Shown: positions 11,927 to 23,872 of the stretch, piece after piece | Layout of the letters: the number at the start of each line of letters is the position of its first letter | Position numbering within the stretch: the stretch's first letter is position 1 | Assembly (NCBI RefSeq): GCF_021155775.2 | Contig: NC_060234.1 | Span: 3,720,001-3,784,000 of the forward strand | DNA: 64,000 bases | Reading direction: 5' to 3' | Source of the DNA: Neodiprion pinetum | Taxonomy: Eukaryota > Arthropoda > Insecta > Hymenoptera > Diprionidae | Translations under genes and position numbers: made by a program | The notes under the pieces: model-generated | The model's input: only the letters and a program-made list of their open reading frames with translations | What the model was told of the DNA's origin: nothing | The model's database searches: none

Positions 11927-14105
11927 ACGCCCAACTATACCCCGTGGAATTCTCCGACTCTATACTTTTAAAAACTTTACTCAAGACTTGAATGTTAAAT
12001 GAGTAGACTCTGGACGGCGAGACTTTTCGGTGTTAGAAATATAAACGGAGAGAAAGAAAGAAAGAAAGAAAAAATGGTGTAAGGAAATTTTGTAGAAAAA
12101 GTGTTGAGAAAAAATACAGTTCACGATGTAGTTTTATCCTCGCTTCAAACTGCACAGAGCTTAATTCGCCAAGCTCTGTGACTCGTGCTTATGTAATGCT
12201 GATTAATATAAATTCCGGTCTGAAATATCATAACCACTCTGTATTATTATTCATGAATTATTATTCAAGCACGCGACAATTGTACTCGAGTATTCATTTA
12301 ATAGAACTCGAACTTCCGCGACGCGACGACGACTTAAACATGTCCACTAAATAATCATATTGCGTAGGTATTTTAACCGTAAAACAGTCGATCAGTAATT
12401 TATTGAAATCAAACACGCGGCTGAATCAATTTCACACAGTAAAGAAACGTTTTCGAAATTTTTCAAATTACACTTTCAACTCCGATGTAAAGTAAATCTT
12501 TCGTCAATTTATAACTTCATATTTAATTATCATTAAATTGAAATGACTCTTTGTGACTTTGAGCCATTCCTAATGAAGCGAATTAGTGTACAATGGTACG
12601 AATACTCTCTTGCAGCTCTGGTTAAAGCCTTTCAATATTCGATAGCTGAATCAGTGACGTAGTTCAAATTAGTACTTGTAACACGGCCAAACAAAAAAAA
12701 AAAAAAAGTTTCTTTTCGTGACCCTGATTTTTTCCGTAAATTTTGGTGTTTCAGAGCGTAGTTATTGCAAATAAAATCATGATTATACCAGATTGGCTCT
12801 ATTTTTTTATGTTATTCTAGTATTGCAGGGGTGGTGGTGGTTTTGGAAGGTTTAGCAAATAAAGAAGGAATAAAGATTCAGATCACTGCATGTCAGATCA
12901 GTGCTGGACTCTACAAAGACATAGTTATCAAAAATCTTATTAAAGAAAATTTTATAAGAGAATATTCTGAAAATTGTAATATTTTCTATATTTCTTTTTA
13001 ATTTTTGTCTGAATAAATTAAGTATAACTAAAGCCGTTTATAGTATTTTTTTAGAAACTCAATTTTTGCATCCAAATATAGATTTTTCGTGTAACATATG
13101 AAAACAATGTCGATAGAATAAACAACTACAACTAATTTATAAAAACTACGCTCACTCCTACGGGTCGTTGACATTAAATCCTTTCAAGACCACTCAATTA
13201 TTAAAGCCAACAAAACCACTGTTGACCAGTGTAATTGTGTACAGTTCGGTGAGCAGCGTATTGTTTTACCAAAATAAGATTAGTAAGATTTACCCGAACC
13301 GATGTCAGAGCTGGGTGAGAAAAAGAGGAGGAGAAGAAGGATAACGAGGGTGAGGATGATGAGGATGAGGATGAGGATGAGGTCAAGTGTATTCGTTTCG
13401 ATGCTGCGTGGGACGCACAAAAATTTACATAATACAGAGAAGGTCAGGTTGTATTATTCCGAGCGAGAAAGCGAAAGAAGGAGACAAGCAAAGAGAGGAG
13501 ACAATGCCAAGCGAGATTCAAAGCTCATTCGGAACTGGTTTAAGATGAAAGCTCGTTTACTAACGAGACGATGGTATGCGGTACCTACCCTATTCCGCCC
13601 GATAAATACCTTATCATTTTACGTGGTACGGCAATATAACGAGAACATCGACCCTCAGACAGAGAAGATAGGGAGCGTTCCGTATTCCGTACCTTGAGAT
13701 TATTATCCCCGCCCTCCCCCCCCTCCCCTCCCCAAAGATGATACATTGAACCGAGTAATTCAGCGGTTCGTCTTTGGTAGCGAGAATATGACTTGTTATC
13801 TTGCATAACGATCGGTGTGTCGATCCTTGAAAGATAAAGTATAATAAGATGTGTTCATTATACCGTCAAATATCATTTTTCAGATCCTTATTATTCTCCT
13901 GAATCTGTTCGTCATACCTACGTACGAAAATAAAAAACAAAAAAAAAAAAAAAGAAGAAAAAAGAAAAAAGAAAGCTTACGAATGATCCCTTTGAATTAA
14001 TTCCGTGCTGTCCGATCAATCGATCAATCCGCATTTTCTATTAATCGTTTTTGCAGGTCAATCGGGATATCGATGAACAACTTTAGAGAGACTGATTACA
14101 AAACT
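11927..14105. other. Non-coding stretch
   Basis: It contains A/T runs, a GAGGAT microsatellite near 13351 and a CCCTCCCC patch near 13705-13735. The longest ORF (13302-13697, +) is built on the purine-rich repeat, and I do not regard it as a gene. Confidence 0.5.
13310..13382. repeat. Purine-rich GAGGAT microsatellite
   Basis: AAGAGGAGGAGAAGAAGG is followed by repeated GAGGAT units ending at about 13382. Confidence 0.85.
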
Positions 14106-14179
14106 ACGGGCCCCGATGATAAAACAGTTGATTCCTGTGCTTAAGCATAGAAGATAACTGTTTTATCATCTGGGTCCGT
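14106..14179. other. 24-bp stem hairpin with 26-nt loop
   Basis: Arms 14106-14129 and 14156-14179 pair over 24 positions with one G:T wobble and one C:T mismatch. The core is GATGATAAAACAGTT pairing with AACTGTTTTATCATC. Size and loop suit a microRNA precursor, but the arms match no microRNA I know. A tiny inverted-repeat element is equally possible. Confidence 0.5.
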
Positions 14180-14448
14180 GGAGTTACTTGGATTATCTAA
14201 TCGTCGCGGCAAATTTTCGTCTTTTATAATCGACGTATATTGTTATATATTATATTCTCGCCTCTGACCTACGTACGCAGAATCAGCAGAATATAGAATA
14301 CAGAATCTATATACTTGCATCGGTCAACGATTAGTATAATTCGAAGATGGTAAACGAATCCGCGAGTCGTATACCGATCGAGCCGCAGAATCGTTATGAC
14401 GCAGCTTTGATTAATCGATTGATCGGTAAAACGATTAATCGAAACTGT

Positions 14449-14482
14449 CGATTAATCGATTAATCGATTAATCGATTAATCG
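14449..14482. repeat. Tandem array of the palindrome TTAATCGA
   Basis: An uninterrupted run of the 8-bp unit ATTAATCG, itself palindromic as TTAATCGA, gives about four copies. Isolated copies lie just upstream at 14410-14418 and 14432-14441, and relatives (GATCAATC, TTAATCG) lie near 14020-14048. TAAT cores are typical homeodomain targets, so this could be a protein-binding cluster or simple slippage. Confidence 0.7.
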
Positions 14483-15360
14483 CACAGCGCCACTGCAGAG
14501 TCTCATTTCATTGAAACCAAAACTCGCAGGATAAGTTATTTCACCCGTTATATTTACCGTTTCTAAATTATCGCGATGAAAGCGTCCGATTTAGTTGGCA
14601 ATTTCCGTGCTATTCAGTGTTAAGGAAGTCAACGACGACCCGACTGTGTTTTGAGCAAAGATTAAGGTCCGCTGTCGCTGTGTATTCATTTTCAACTAAT
14701 GAGGTTCATCCTGCGCCCAGTAAGAAGAGCAAGAGCTTCGGACAAGACGGTTGCGCGTTTATCTTCAAGCAAAGGAGATGGACGAGTAGAAATTTGCGCA
14801 CATTGGCGCAGTGCGGAATAACTTCTGCGAGAGTCGTAAACGTGGCAAAACTGAGGCGAAAATTCCACTCGCGAATATATTTCCTCGTCGATTCGATAAT
14901 TTCACCATTGTCGGTACATAAATAATCAATTTGTACATTGGCGCGTTTCAATTTCGTAATGCGGAGTGATACGAGCGGAATATTTAGCGATTACGCAAAA
15001 AAAATTTATATACATTTTTCAATCATCGTTGCTAAGTCACTTGGCTTCATTCAAGTCGTACTCCTTCTGCAAACGTATTATGTCGGATCCTTTTGCAGTT
15101 GTAAAATAAGGTGGAAACGAATTTTCGTACGGTGATCTAGAGTTTGTTTTACAATTACTGCAGAATTTCTTTTTTTTTCAGAAATGATGTGTAAATTATG
15201 ACGGCAAAGTCTGTAGTTTTCTCTCGAGGAAACAAACGTCACTCTTTCGTTCACGTCAATACTCGAAACGTACTACGACTGAATTTAACTAATTGTAGAC
15301 ATCTGATGTAATAATTTAACCATATTCTTTGATTAGACATTCGGTCAAAGATGTTATATC

Positions 15361-15415
<55 letters not shown>

Positions 15416-16639
15416 AGACAAATCTGTGGGCGTTCGGAAATCAAAGAAATATTCTTAAACAAATACCCAGAAAAAGTTGGGCTGCCTTAAGCTTATCAGA
15501 CCGGCTTAAATTGCAGAGGAGAATAAGAAACGACTGTAACTGACACTGAAGAAATAAATTTTTAGGAAAAAAAAAAAAAAAACTCACAGCATTTTTTAAT
15601 TCTTTTCTTTGACTGCTCTGGGTAAGATGATGATAATGAGATGTTCTTTTTTTTCCAAGGTAATAACACATTGAAAGGATATTTTTCTGCGATCTGAAAG
15701 AAAAATTAAACAATCTGTAATCGATTGCCAATAAAATATTGAACACATGCCTTCGAAAATTGTGAAATTTTAAAAATGTTTCATGTTTCTTAATTTTGCT
15801 GGGCTTCGCAATATTTTTCGAGGTTTTTTCGACTGTGGTACTTACAATTTGTTTTAAATTGAGGTTTCTAAAGGAACACTTCAAAATCCGTGAAAATCTA
15901 CCGTAAAATTTTTTTTTACTCAAAGTAATCAACGAGGTGTTCTTTTTTCAATGATGTTTTAATTTTCGACAACTTCGGCGTTGTTTCTAGCGAAAGTGTG
16001 TAAACCGTCTCGAGTCTCAGTCGATCTACAAAAGCGAGAAACTGGCAGCTTTCCGAGGGGGTGGACGAAAGAGGGTGTTTCTAGGTCTGGGTCGCGGTTC
16101 GTGCTCGGCAATGTTGCCGTGACCAGGGACCTTGTCTCGCTAGATCCTATCGTAGACTAACTGGGGTTCTTGCCGCCATGCAACTCGGCCCTGAAACGAG
16201 TACGGACTGCAGTTAGAACGGCGCCAAGCCACCTTTGACCTCTGTAGAAAAAGCGCCTCGTGTATTACCGGAAGTTGGACAATTTGCCAAGCGCTCACGA
16301 GCAGCTGACCCTCGAATTTTAAACACTTGCACCAATCGAATTACGAATGCCATGGTTCCATGGTTCTTTTTGTTCAGAAAACTATGCGCTGTGAATCAGC
16401 TGAAACGGATTTTATTTTCATTTTTTTTTTTTTTCTCTTCAGTAGCACGGAAACCAGAGTTGTAACTTGTTGAATCAAATCAAAATCAGTGAAACGTTGT
16501 GAGATCCAATATTTGATAATGCTGGCACAGGAAAAAAAAAAAAAAACGTCTTTCAGTCAATTTTCGTAGAGTAGTCTTATAATTCTGAAGAAAAAGAGCC
16601 GTCGCAGAGTGACATCAAACAAATAAGAAAAAAAACAAA
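14483..16639. other. Non-coding stretch
   Basis: It holds a (TA)n tract at 15362-15412 and a locally GC-rich block at about 16040-16215. A 163-codon minus-strand ORF at 15441-15932 is Lys/Phe-rich with a Phe run from a poly-T/A tract, and looks like chance. Confidence 0.45.
15362..15412. repeat. (TA)n microsatellite
   Basis: A perfect TA dinucleotide run of about 50 bp. Confidence 0.97.
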
Positions 16640-16849
16640 AAAACCGTTTGAATATTGTTGGAATTACGAAAAATGAAGTACGGGTAACCGTTTTGCGCTA
16701 TCGTCGATCCTTTTTTCGTAATTGCAACGCGAAATCAGTTTCTGAGTTTTACTCTACTTTTTTATATTTACTGTATTTTGTCGATTGTGGTAAAAAATGA
16801 AAATAGTCAAGGACTGAGCGGTAACCGGAAATAAAAATTTCTCGCAGTG
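16640..16849 (-). mobile_element. CACTGAGAG-family dispersed repeat, copy 1 (truncated)
   Basis: This is the reverse complement of both parts of the copy at 44655-45044. It shares GTTGGAATTACGAAAAATGA, GAAATCAGTTTCTGAG, and the end AATAGTCAAGGACTGAGCGG leading to TTTCTCGCAGTG. Sequence beyond 16640 no longer matches, and the middle of the reference copy is missing, so this copy is internally deleted and truncated. Confidence 0.7.
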
Positions 16850-18815
16850 TGGGAAAGGACAAGAGGGCTGAAGGCACTTCGTCGAATTACATGTTCAGTC
16901 CTCGTATTAACAATTGTAATTTGTCAATATAACTTATTCGATTCCCATGAGAAAGATCCTCGACCCAGATCCCTTTCCACCCTCCTCTTCACCCTTCGGT
17001 CAAATTATCATTTTGATACCACCAATCGTCGTTCACGCTTCCATGAATAAAGAAGTTGTTCTTTGAAACAACTTTGTGGAACTCGACTGACCGAAAAAAT
17101 TCATACTTTCCATTGGTTTTATTGCGAAACATGTCGCTTGTTGACCATTCGTCAAATAGTGATCTTTTTAAAAATCCAAAAATAGAGAGTACTGGATTAA
17201 TATAGAAATATTTAGACGTACCTAAATGATTCGTTTCAAATCGACCTTTTTAGGGGATGCCGTGGTGGAAAATGGTAATTTTTTTCTCTCAAACACCCTA
17301 ATGTATTATATAAAAAAAGGGAACGAGGAAAACAGCTGCTCAAAACAAGTATTGAAAAATCATACTCACCGGTTTGGCGCCGAATCCATCCCTTCCTCTT
17401 TTTTTTGTTTCTTTTTGTATTTTGCGTCCCCCATTGATTCGACATCAAGGATTTTTTCCCGTTTCATATTTACTTTCCTTTCTTGATTTTCGTTTTTATT
17501 TTTACGACATGCTAAATTCACTAAAAAAGAGATTTTTACTTATCAGGCCGCCAGTTATAGGGTAAAAAGTTTTCGTCAAATGAAATAACGCCGCTGAAAG
17601 GATTTATTTATTTCCTCCTTCATCCTTTGGTTTTAATTTATTCCTCATTGTTCTTCTTTCATTACTTTTTTTTACGATCCACTGATCAATTATCGTTTAC
17701 AATAATTTCAGTAATTTGAAACAATAACGCTTAATTTCAACGGGCGACGATAAAATCTGTTATTATGTTTCCGAGTACATGGCGATCGAGTTGAGGTGAA
17801 GGAAAGGAAATTATTATCACGATTACAATCAAACCTGGGGATCAAACTTTCACCCGAATAAAACAATGAATACAAAATACGTGATTAGGCCGATTAAATT
17901 TTCAAATGAAAAGTTTTTAACGATTTTTTAAAAAAAACTTTTCCTCCACATTTACAGATGTGGTGTGATCGTTGTAAATGTATAAGAAAAAGTTTTGTAA
18001 AAAATCGTTAAAAAAGTATTTTTATATATATGCTGTGCTGGGGATTCTGTGTAGAATGTACGCCATTGGTATGAAATATTTAAACGCCGCCAGGGAGTAC
18101 AAGGCGTTTCTAATTATCTTTGGATTTATATCCTCCGGCCTTTGTAAACGAATCGAAGTGGATTTCTTACTTTTCAAACAACGATACGGTGCTCAAGAGT
18201 TTTAACTGCAGGAAGTTCTTCCAATTTCGAAAAAAAAACTTCTCAATGTGATTTTTATGCGAAGGTAATGAAATTCCAAGGTCTCATAAAATGTTTCCGA
18301 CAATATACAAAATACGACATTGTGATTCTTAATTTGAAGAAAAGTTTTATAGGATTCTTTTTCGGTATCTTCAGCAATTTCACTAAAAAACTGAAATTGG
18401 CCATCCAGTTATTTCTGTTTTCAATCTGTTGATATGTGAATGGAAATAATTCAAAACTGAGATTGAAATGTGACTTGTTCTTGTTGTCGTAAAAAAAAAA
18501 AAGAAAAATAAAAAGAAACTCAAATTTCAGATAAAAGCGGCACAAATTTTCAACGATATTTATCGTCACATTATTCACACTGAAATTCATGTCATATGAT
18601 AATTAAACGAATATTTTGCACTACTGTTTTTCTCCTCGCAAGTAAATTTGTAAGATTCAAGCTTGAGTAAAGCAAAAAAATGTGAAGTGTTCGAATTTGT
18701 GTGCTAAAATTACATTGCATTTTCAACCGCAAAGGTGTCATGAAAATTTTGCAAACTATTATCGACAACGTTTGCGTGAAATTAATGAATATTTTTATAT
18801 TTTTATATTTTTATA
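16850..18815. other. Non-coding stretch
   Basis: Apart from the hairpin at 17916-18012, only AT-rich sequence with chance ORFs is visible. Confidence 0.45.
17916..18012. repeat. Inverted repeat, about 40-bp arms
   Basis: Left arm 17916-17956 and right arm 17973-18012 pair with several mismatches: TTTAACGATTTTTTA against TAAAAAATCGTTAAA, and ACATTTACA against TGTAAATGT, with a 16-nt centre. It resembles a small foldback element. Confidence 0.6.
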
Positions 18816-18818
18816 TTT

Positions 18819-18926
18819 GAAAACTAGCACGCCTCATGATTCACCGCGAAAACTGGTACGTTTTGACTTACACTATAAAAACTAGGACGTTTCGGATTTC
18901 ACCGTGAAAACTAGTATATTCGTCGA
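18819..18926. repeat. Diverged tandem repeat of about 30 bp, about four units
   Basis: Units start GAAAACTAGCACG, GAAAACTGGTACG, AAAACTAGGACG and GAAAACTAGTATA, and most contain a TTCACCG-like segment. A short TATATTTT repeat precedes the array. Confidence 0.55.
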
Positions 18927-19545
18927 ACTCAAACGAATAAAATATCTATTTTGCAACGTTTTTTAAATTCTTTCACTATGTACTGTAAAATATTACACAA
19001 ATGACGTATTAAAGTCATTTCGTTTACCGCACACCGCAAGAATATTCGTAAAATCCTTATTGCACTAATCGAAACGTGATAGTTTTTCTTAGTGAAAACG
19101 GAAACATCCTACTTTTTGTAAAAAGGAGGCGTCGATATGCGACTGAAAAATACGTAAGTCGAGGATTTTGCGACGCAGTTGCTGCAGCAACTAGGGGTTT
19201 GTAATATTTTCGCTGAAGTCTCGAGCGGATTACTACAGTTGACAAGGGTGAAGGTGAGCACTGTGTGTATAGTCAGGGTATGCATTGTGCTGAAAAATCC
19301 CTTTCCCCTGGGTTACTCCCGCTGCATTGTCTAAAACTCCGACTGCTGAGCTGTGTCAGCTTCCAGCTTTAACGTTTCATGCATTGCTCGTTATATTTCG
19401 CTTTTCGGATCAACAAAAAATTCTTGCTGAATGGCTGCACCGACAGGAAAAGTATTACCAAAAGAAATTAGACACGTGTCTATTTTTTTATTAGAAAATT
19501 TGACCGTTTAACCGGTAGAAACTAAAAATTGTTCAAATTTAAATA

Positions 19546-19867
19546 CACTGTTAAAAATGATTGTGAATTTGCTACGCATTTACTGTAAAAAAGAGTTGTT
19601 AATTTACGAAGTTGGGTTGCAAATTTACAAATTCGGCGCAACAACGAAAATTACTACGCGTTTCTCTAAAATTTACAATGAAAAATTTTGACTGTATTAA
19701 AAGTTATACGAAAAATACAAAAAAGTAATTTGAATTGACTAAGTTGTGTAGTGATTTTTTTTTTATTTATAAATTGTATAAGCGATGTATGGTGAATTCA
19801 GTGTTCCGTATTCGAATAAAGCTTTTAATAGAGTGCAGGAAATTCCGTACAGAAACTTTTAACAGTG
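19546..19867. mobile_element. MITE with TA target duplication, about 320 bp
   Basis: The left end CACTGTTAAAAATG and right end ACTTTTAACAGTG are inverted repeats, and both flanks show TA. TA duplications plus short TIRs point to the Tc1/mariner group. The interior has no transposase, only AT-rich sequence with Phe and Lys runs. Confidence 0.7.
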
Positions 19868-19970
19868 TAAAAAATAAAAAAAAAAACGATGGGTGTGTCA
19901 TGTTTTTTGATTATCTACAACATTTCGAAGAATAATGATAATCGGTGAGGTACACTTGAAGTGCTTTATT

Positions 19971-20277
19971 TGTGAGAGAAATTTAATTCATTGTGTATAG
20001 TTACGGAAAAATTCCAGTGAAATATGTATCGATAAAATTACGTGAAAATCACAAGAAAATCTATTCGTCGATGATATGTTTTCTGGTTATTGCAACATTC
20101 AATCTATTCGCTCACTTTAATACTTAGAAGAATAGTAACGCAGATACTAGATTTTCTTGTTACAGCTGCAAAATCAATGTTCGTTTTATACCGAGAACTG
20201 CTTTTTCGATTATGATAAGAAATGAAAATGTTCTTGACGACTGTCTAATAATCACAACTAGAAATTTCTCTCACAGT
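19971..20277. mobile_element. CACTGAGAG-family dispersed repeat, diverged copy
   Basis: It starts TGTGAGAGAAATTT and ends AAATTTCTCTCACAG, giving clear inverted ends. Internal GTAACGCAGATACTAGATTT and TTTTCTTGTTACAGCTGC correspond to GTTACTATTCC, GCTAGATTTTCTTGTGACTG in the reference copy. It lies 100 bp from the MITE at 19546-19867. Confidence 0.55.
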
Positions 20278-23200
20278 CTAAAATGGCTATATTTTTGTTT
20301 TTGTCGTTGACATCAGCACGCTCTCGTTGTGATCAAGGATTTATTTATTTATTTTCTTTTTTTTTTCTTTTTCGCTTTATGCTTTTTGCAAAAGTAAAAC
20401 AAAGGAAATTAACAGAGAAACGACGAACTCGCAGGAGGAAAACAAAAGAAAAAAAAAAAACGGAAAATTCACGCCAACAAGAAACACAAAGGTTGCTTTC
20501 ACGTATAATTTCTTTAGAGAATTTTGATTAAAAATGCCGTAATTCGTCGTCCCTGCAGGGAAGTTGCCGGAGCCATTTTCACTTGACAGGTTTGTAAAAA
20601 ACGAAAGGGAACGAAAATCGTCGCTTGTGAGGTACATACCGCTCCGTCACTGTCTCTCGACAAGTTGTAAAGAGCGTAGAAGTAAAACGAAGAAGAAAAC
20701 GGTGCAAGATGATGAATGAAAAGAGACGAAGCGAGCGGGAAGAGAATAAAATAAAATAACCCAGTAAAGAGAGAAAGGAAAAAATGGTGGCTGAGGATGG
20801 GACAATTTGCCCGTCCATGTGATCGCTTTCGAACTCAATTTCCACTGCAATTCTTCACCAGCGGCATCGCCACGGTTAAACATCGAGGTTATAAAGCTCC
20901 GGCTGCTGAGAACGGTTAGAAGTTATATGTGTAGAGCATCTATCGGCTGTGATTTGTCAAAAAGTAATACAGAGGGAAAGCTTGCAGCATGATAAAAAAA
21001 AAAAAAAAAAAAGAACAAAAAAATGGCGAATGATTTCGACTGCGGGAAATAAATTTCACCTTTCGAATTTCCAATGCGTCGTCTCTCTCGGCTGATAACG
21101 AGCTTGCAGTAAGGTTCGAAACTTTACTACATTATACCAACCGTCGATTAAACTGCAGTAAAACCGTAGGTAGAGCTTTCGAGAGGAAAACGCCAGACTC
21201 GTTCTACCACCACCACTTGGAAGTCGTTAGGAAAATTACACCTGTGGTGTTGGTTCGTTGATAGATACACCGAGAGAACTGCATACACACATATATGTAC
21301 CTGTGCTTGAACTTGACCTGGGAAAACGCGAGGGATTCCGACCGTTACGTTACATATGTACTCCTGCCTATATGCCAATATTATACATGCACGAGTACTT
21401 TACTGTGATAAGACAAATTGCACTCTGCAGACTTGCCAAATTTAATGCCTGCTATACATCGGCGTGAGTGCCAATTTTCTCATGTTTCTTTAGGAGGGCC
21501 AAAAAGAGGATGAGAGAATGGCGAAGAAAGGAGAGGAAAATAAAGAGACTGTTGCACCCGATACAATTTAAGAATATGTAGTACTCCTACTCTTACCGAC
21601 CCTTACCGACCGAGCAAACTCGCACTTCTTCCTATATTAAACAGACAAATGAACAGAAAAGGGTCAAATTTCGACGGTGCATCGCTATTTTATTGCGAAA
21701 TGCGAAAAAGTTACTCATGTCCCGAAAATCGTCAAAAGAATGTGTTTTTTTTTTTTTTTTTGACACGCGTTACTGTTCCCATATTTTCCACATTTGAAGG
21801 TCCGGAAAGAATGAGGAGTAAAATGAGCCGTTATGAGATTGTTTTCATACAATATTGAGGTCGCTAGACGAGAACTAAGAATTAGAATAATTTCGTGATC
21901 ATGTCCTCGTAAATTATTATACGATTTTTAATTACAATGTATAGCAATTTTCTTGATGAATAATTTTGAAGGGAGTTGTCAAAGCGCACAAAAAAAAAAA
22001 AAAAATCGACGTCAATGCTTAAACTCCAAGCATTTTCCTGCTTGACAGAATTTTCTTGACTTGGATTCGGAAAAGTAAGATCGGAACTTCGGTATGCGGG
22101 ATGTGTCAAGGTTGAAAAAAAAAAAAAAAAAAATCAAAAACGAACAGAGTGCGTTGCTTATCATTCTTGTTACACGAGGGTTGTAAACATGACGAAAACC
22201 TTTCACCCGCGCCATTATATTGCACTTGGCATTACAGCATCAATAAAACCCCGTTTCTTCGATCCGCGCCATAAATTTTCATCGTCTAAGCCAAAGTATA
22301 GGGTGGACGTTTTTCATGGTTGAACGTCGCGCCTTGTACGTTCCCATTATACGGGGGATAGGCAAGGCCCATGATACACCAGTAGTAGCCAAAACCGATT
22401 TACCGCCAGGACCATAAAGTCTCCTTGTCCGACGGGCCATCCATAATTCCGGCCCCTCTCGAAGCTGCAGGCTTGTTTTCCTACCATGGTGAAAAAAAAG
22501 TTTTAAAATAAAACGAGAGTAAGAAAACTAATGTTTCTTTTCTCCCTCCAATTTTTTTCTTCTTGTTTTTTTCTTCCCGTTTCCTCCATATCGGTCAGAA
22601 TAAAACCAACATATTTGTTTTGCCACCAATTTCGAACTCTATCAGCATCCGGTTCACGCGTCGCTCGCCGTTTTTCCCGTTAGTCAGAACCTACCCTTCT
22701 CATCCCGTGATCGGGGCAAATTTTTTTAATAGAAAATGATTATACAGATCATTCGTACGCGTGCGGATCAGCCTTTTATTTTATACAGATGATTTACAGC
22801 TCCGACGTTTCCGCCGTTCGTTAAAAACGTTTCATTTCCAAAATCCTTCGTGCATGGTGGTACTGGGGAAAATAAAAAATTACACGAATGAAAGTAAAGA
22901 AAAAAAAAATAATAAATATTTATCAATCTCTTATAACCGTGTAAATCTACACGAACCTAAACGGCAGCATCACGCGCCAGTTCGCCATTGCACAAGCTTC
23001 GAAAGCCGGGACAGTTTAAAGGAGTGAGAAATTAATGGTCCGTAAAATCTGGCCATCAATCACGGCTCAGCCAATATGCTCCTTTCACCCCTGAGACATA
23101 ACTTGAAAGTGCGAAGCAGAGCCCGACTCTGGCTTTCACTACCTCGCGATATTCCAACAGCACGTGTTCAGCATTCTCTCAAATAGAATCTCGCTGAAGA

Positions 23201-23666
23201 TAGTTCTAGATTTTTTAAATTTATTCATTTATTTATTTATTTTTTTGCATGCACTCGTTGAAAAAGTTACCGACTCCCCTGTTTTTGGCCGAAAATAGGT
23301 TCGAATTTGAAACACTACAAATTTGGATAAATTTCGGTAGAAAGTCGAATGAGAAATGATTTCGTTGCTGAAATATCTTGGTTTTAAGCTCCATTTTCTA
23401 CATTGTTGCTAGCCACTTCTTTTGACGTTGGATAACTGGCGTGAGAAAACATCGCGGACAAAATTTGCGAAAACCATTTTGTAGGAAAAATTTCAAGGCA
23501 AAAAATTGCTGTATTGAAAATTTGAGCATAAATTCCGTTCGTCACGTATCACCGCGCGAAGTCAAAGGTTCGCTTTACAAGTTTGACTTATTGATACGGC
23601 TTAAGCATAAAATTACTCAAGGAAAAATGCGTATGGAATAAATCTGAAAAATGGGGCTTGAAGCCA
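20278..23666. other. Non-coding stretch
   Basis: No exon is recognised. The block 22220-22480 is less AT-rich than its surroundings and contains no long ORF, so it could be conserved non-coding DNA. Several poly-A/T runs of 14-18 bp occur (about 20994-21011, 21745-21760, 22115-22131). Confidence 0.4.
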
Positions 23667-23872
23667 CACTGAGAGAAATTTTTAGTTACGGTTACCGCTC
23701 AGTCCTTAACTATTTTCATTTTTTACCACAATCGGAAAATATAGTTCTAGGTACAAAATGAAAATTGGTTTTGTAGATGTTACCGGAAAGTCTAGGATCC
23801 GTTGCTATTCTTTCTCATTACGATCACTGTTGCTATATTTTCTTGTAACTGTTGCATAAATTTAATGTTTGT
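23667..23872 (+). mobile_element. CACTGAGAG-family dispersed repeat, copy 2
   Basis: It begins CACTGAGAGAAATTTTTAG and continues through GGTTACCGCTCAGTCCTTAA and TCTCATTACGATCACTGTTG to TGTTGCATAAATTTAATG. It is very close to the copy at 44655, apart from an insertion of about 35 bp after ATCGGAAAATA. The far end is not recognisable. Confidence 0.75.

Noticed and set aside
13302..13697. 131-codon plus-strand ORF rich in Arg and Met
   Set aside because: Built on a GAGGAT/AAGAGG repeat, with no motif.
15441..15932. 163-codon minus-strand ORF
   Set aside because: AT-driven composition with Lys/Phe runs, no domain, no neighbours.
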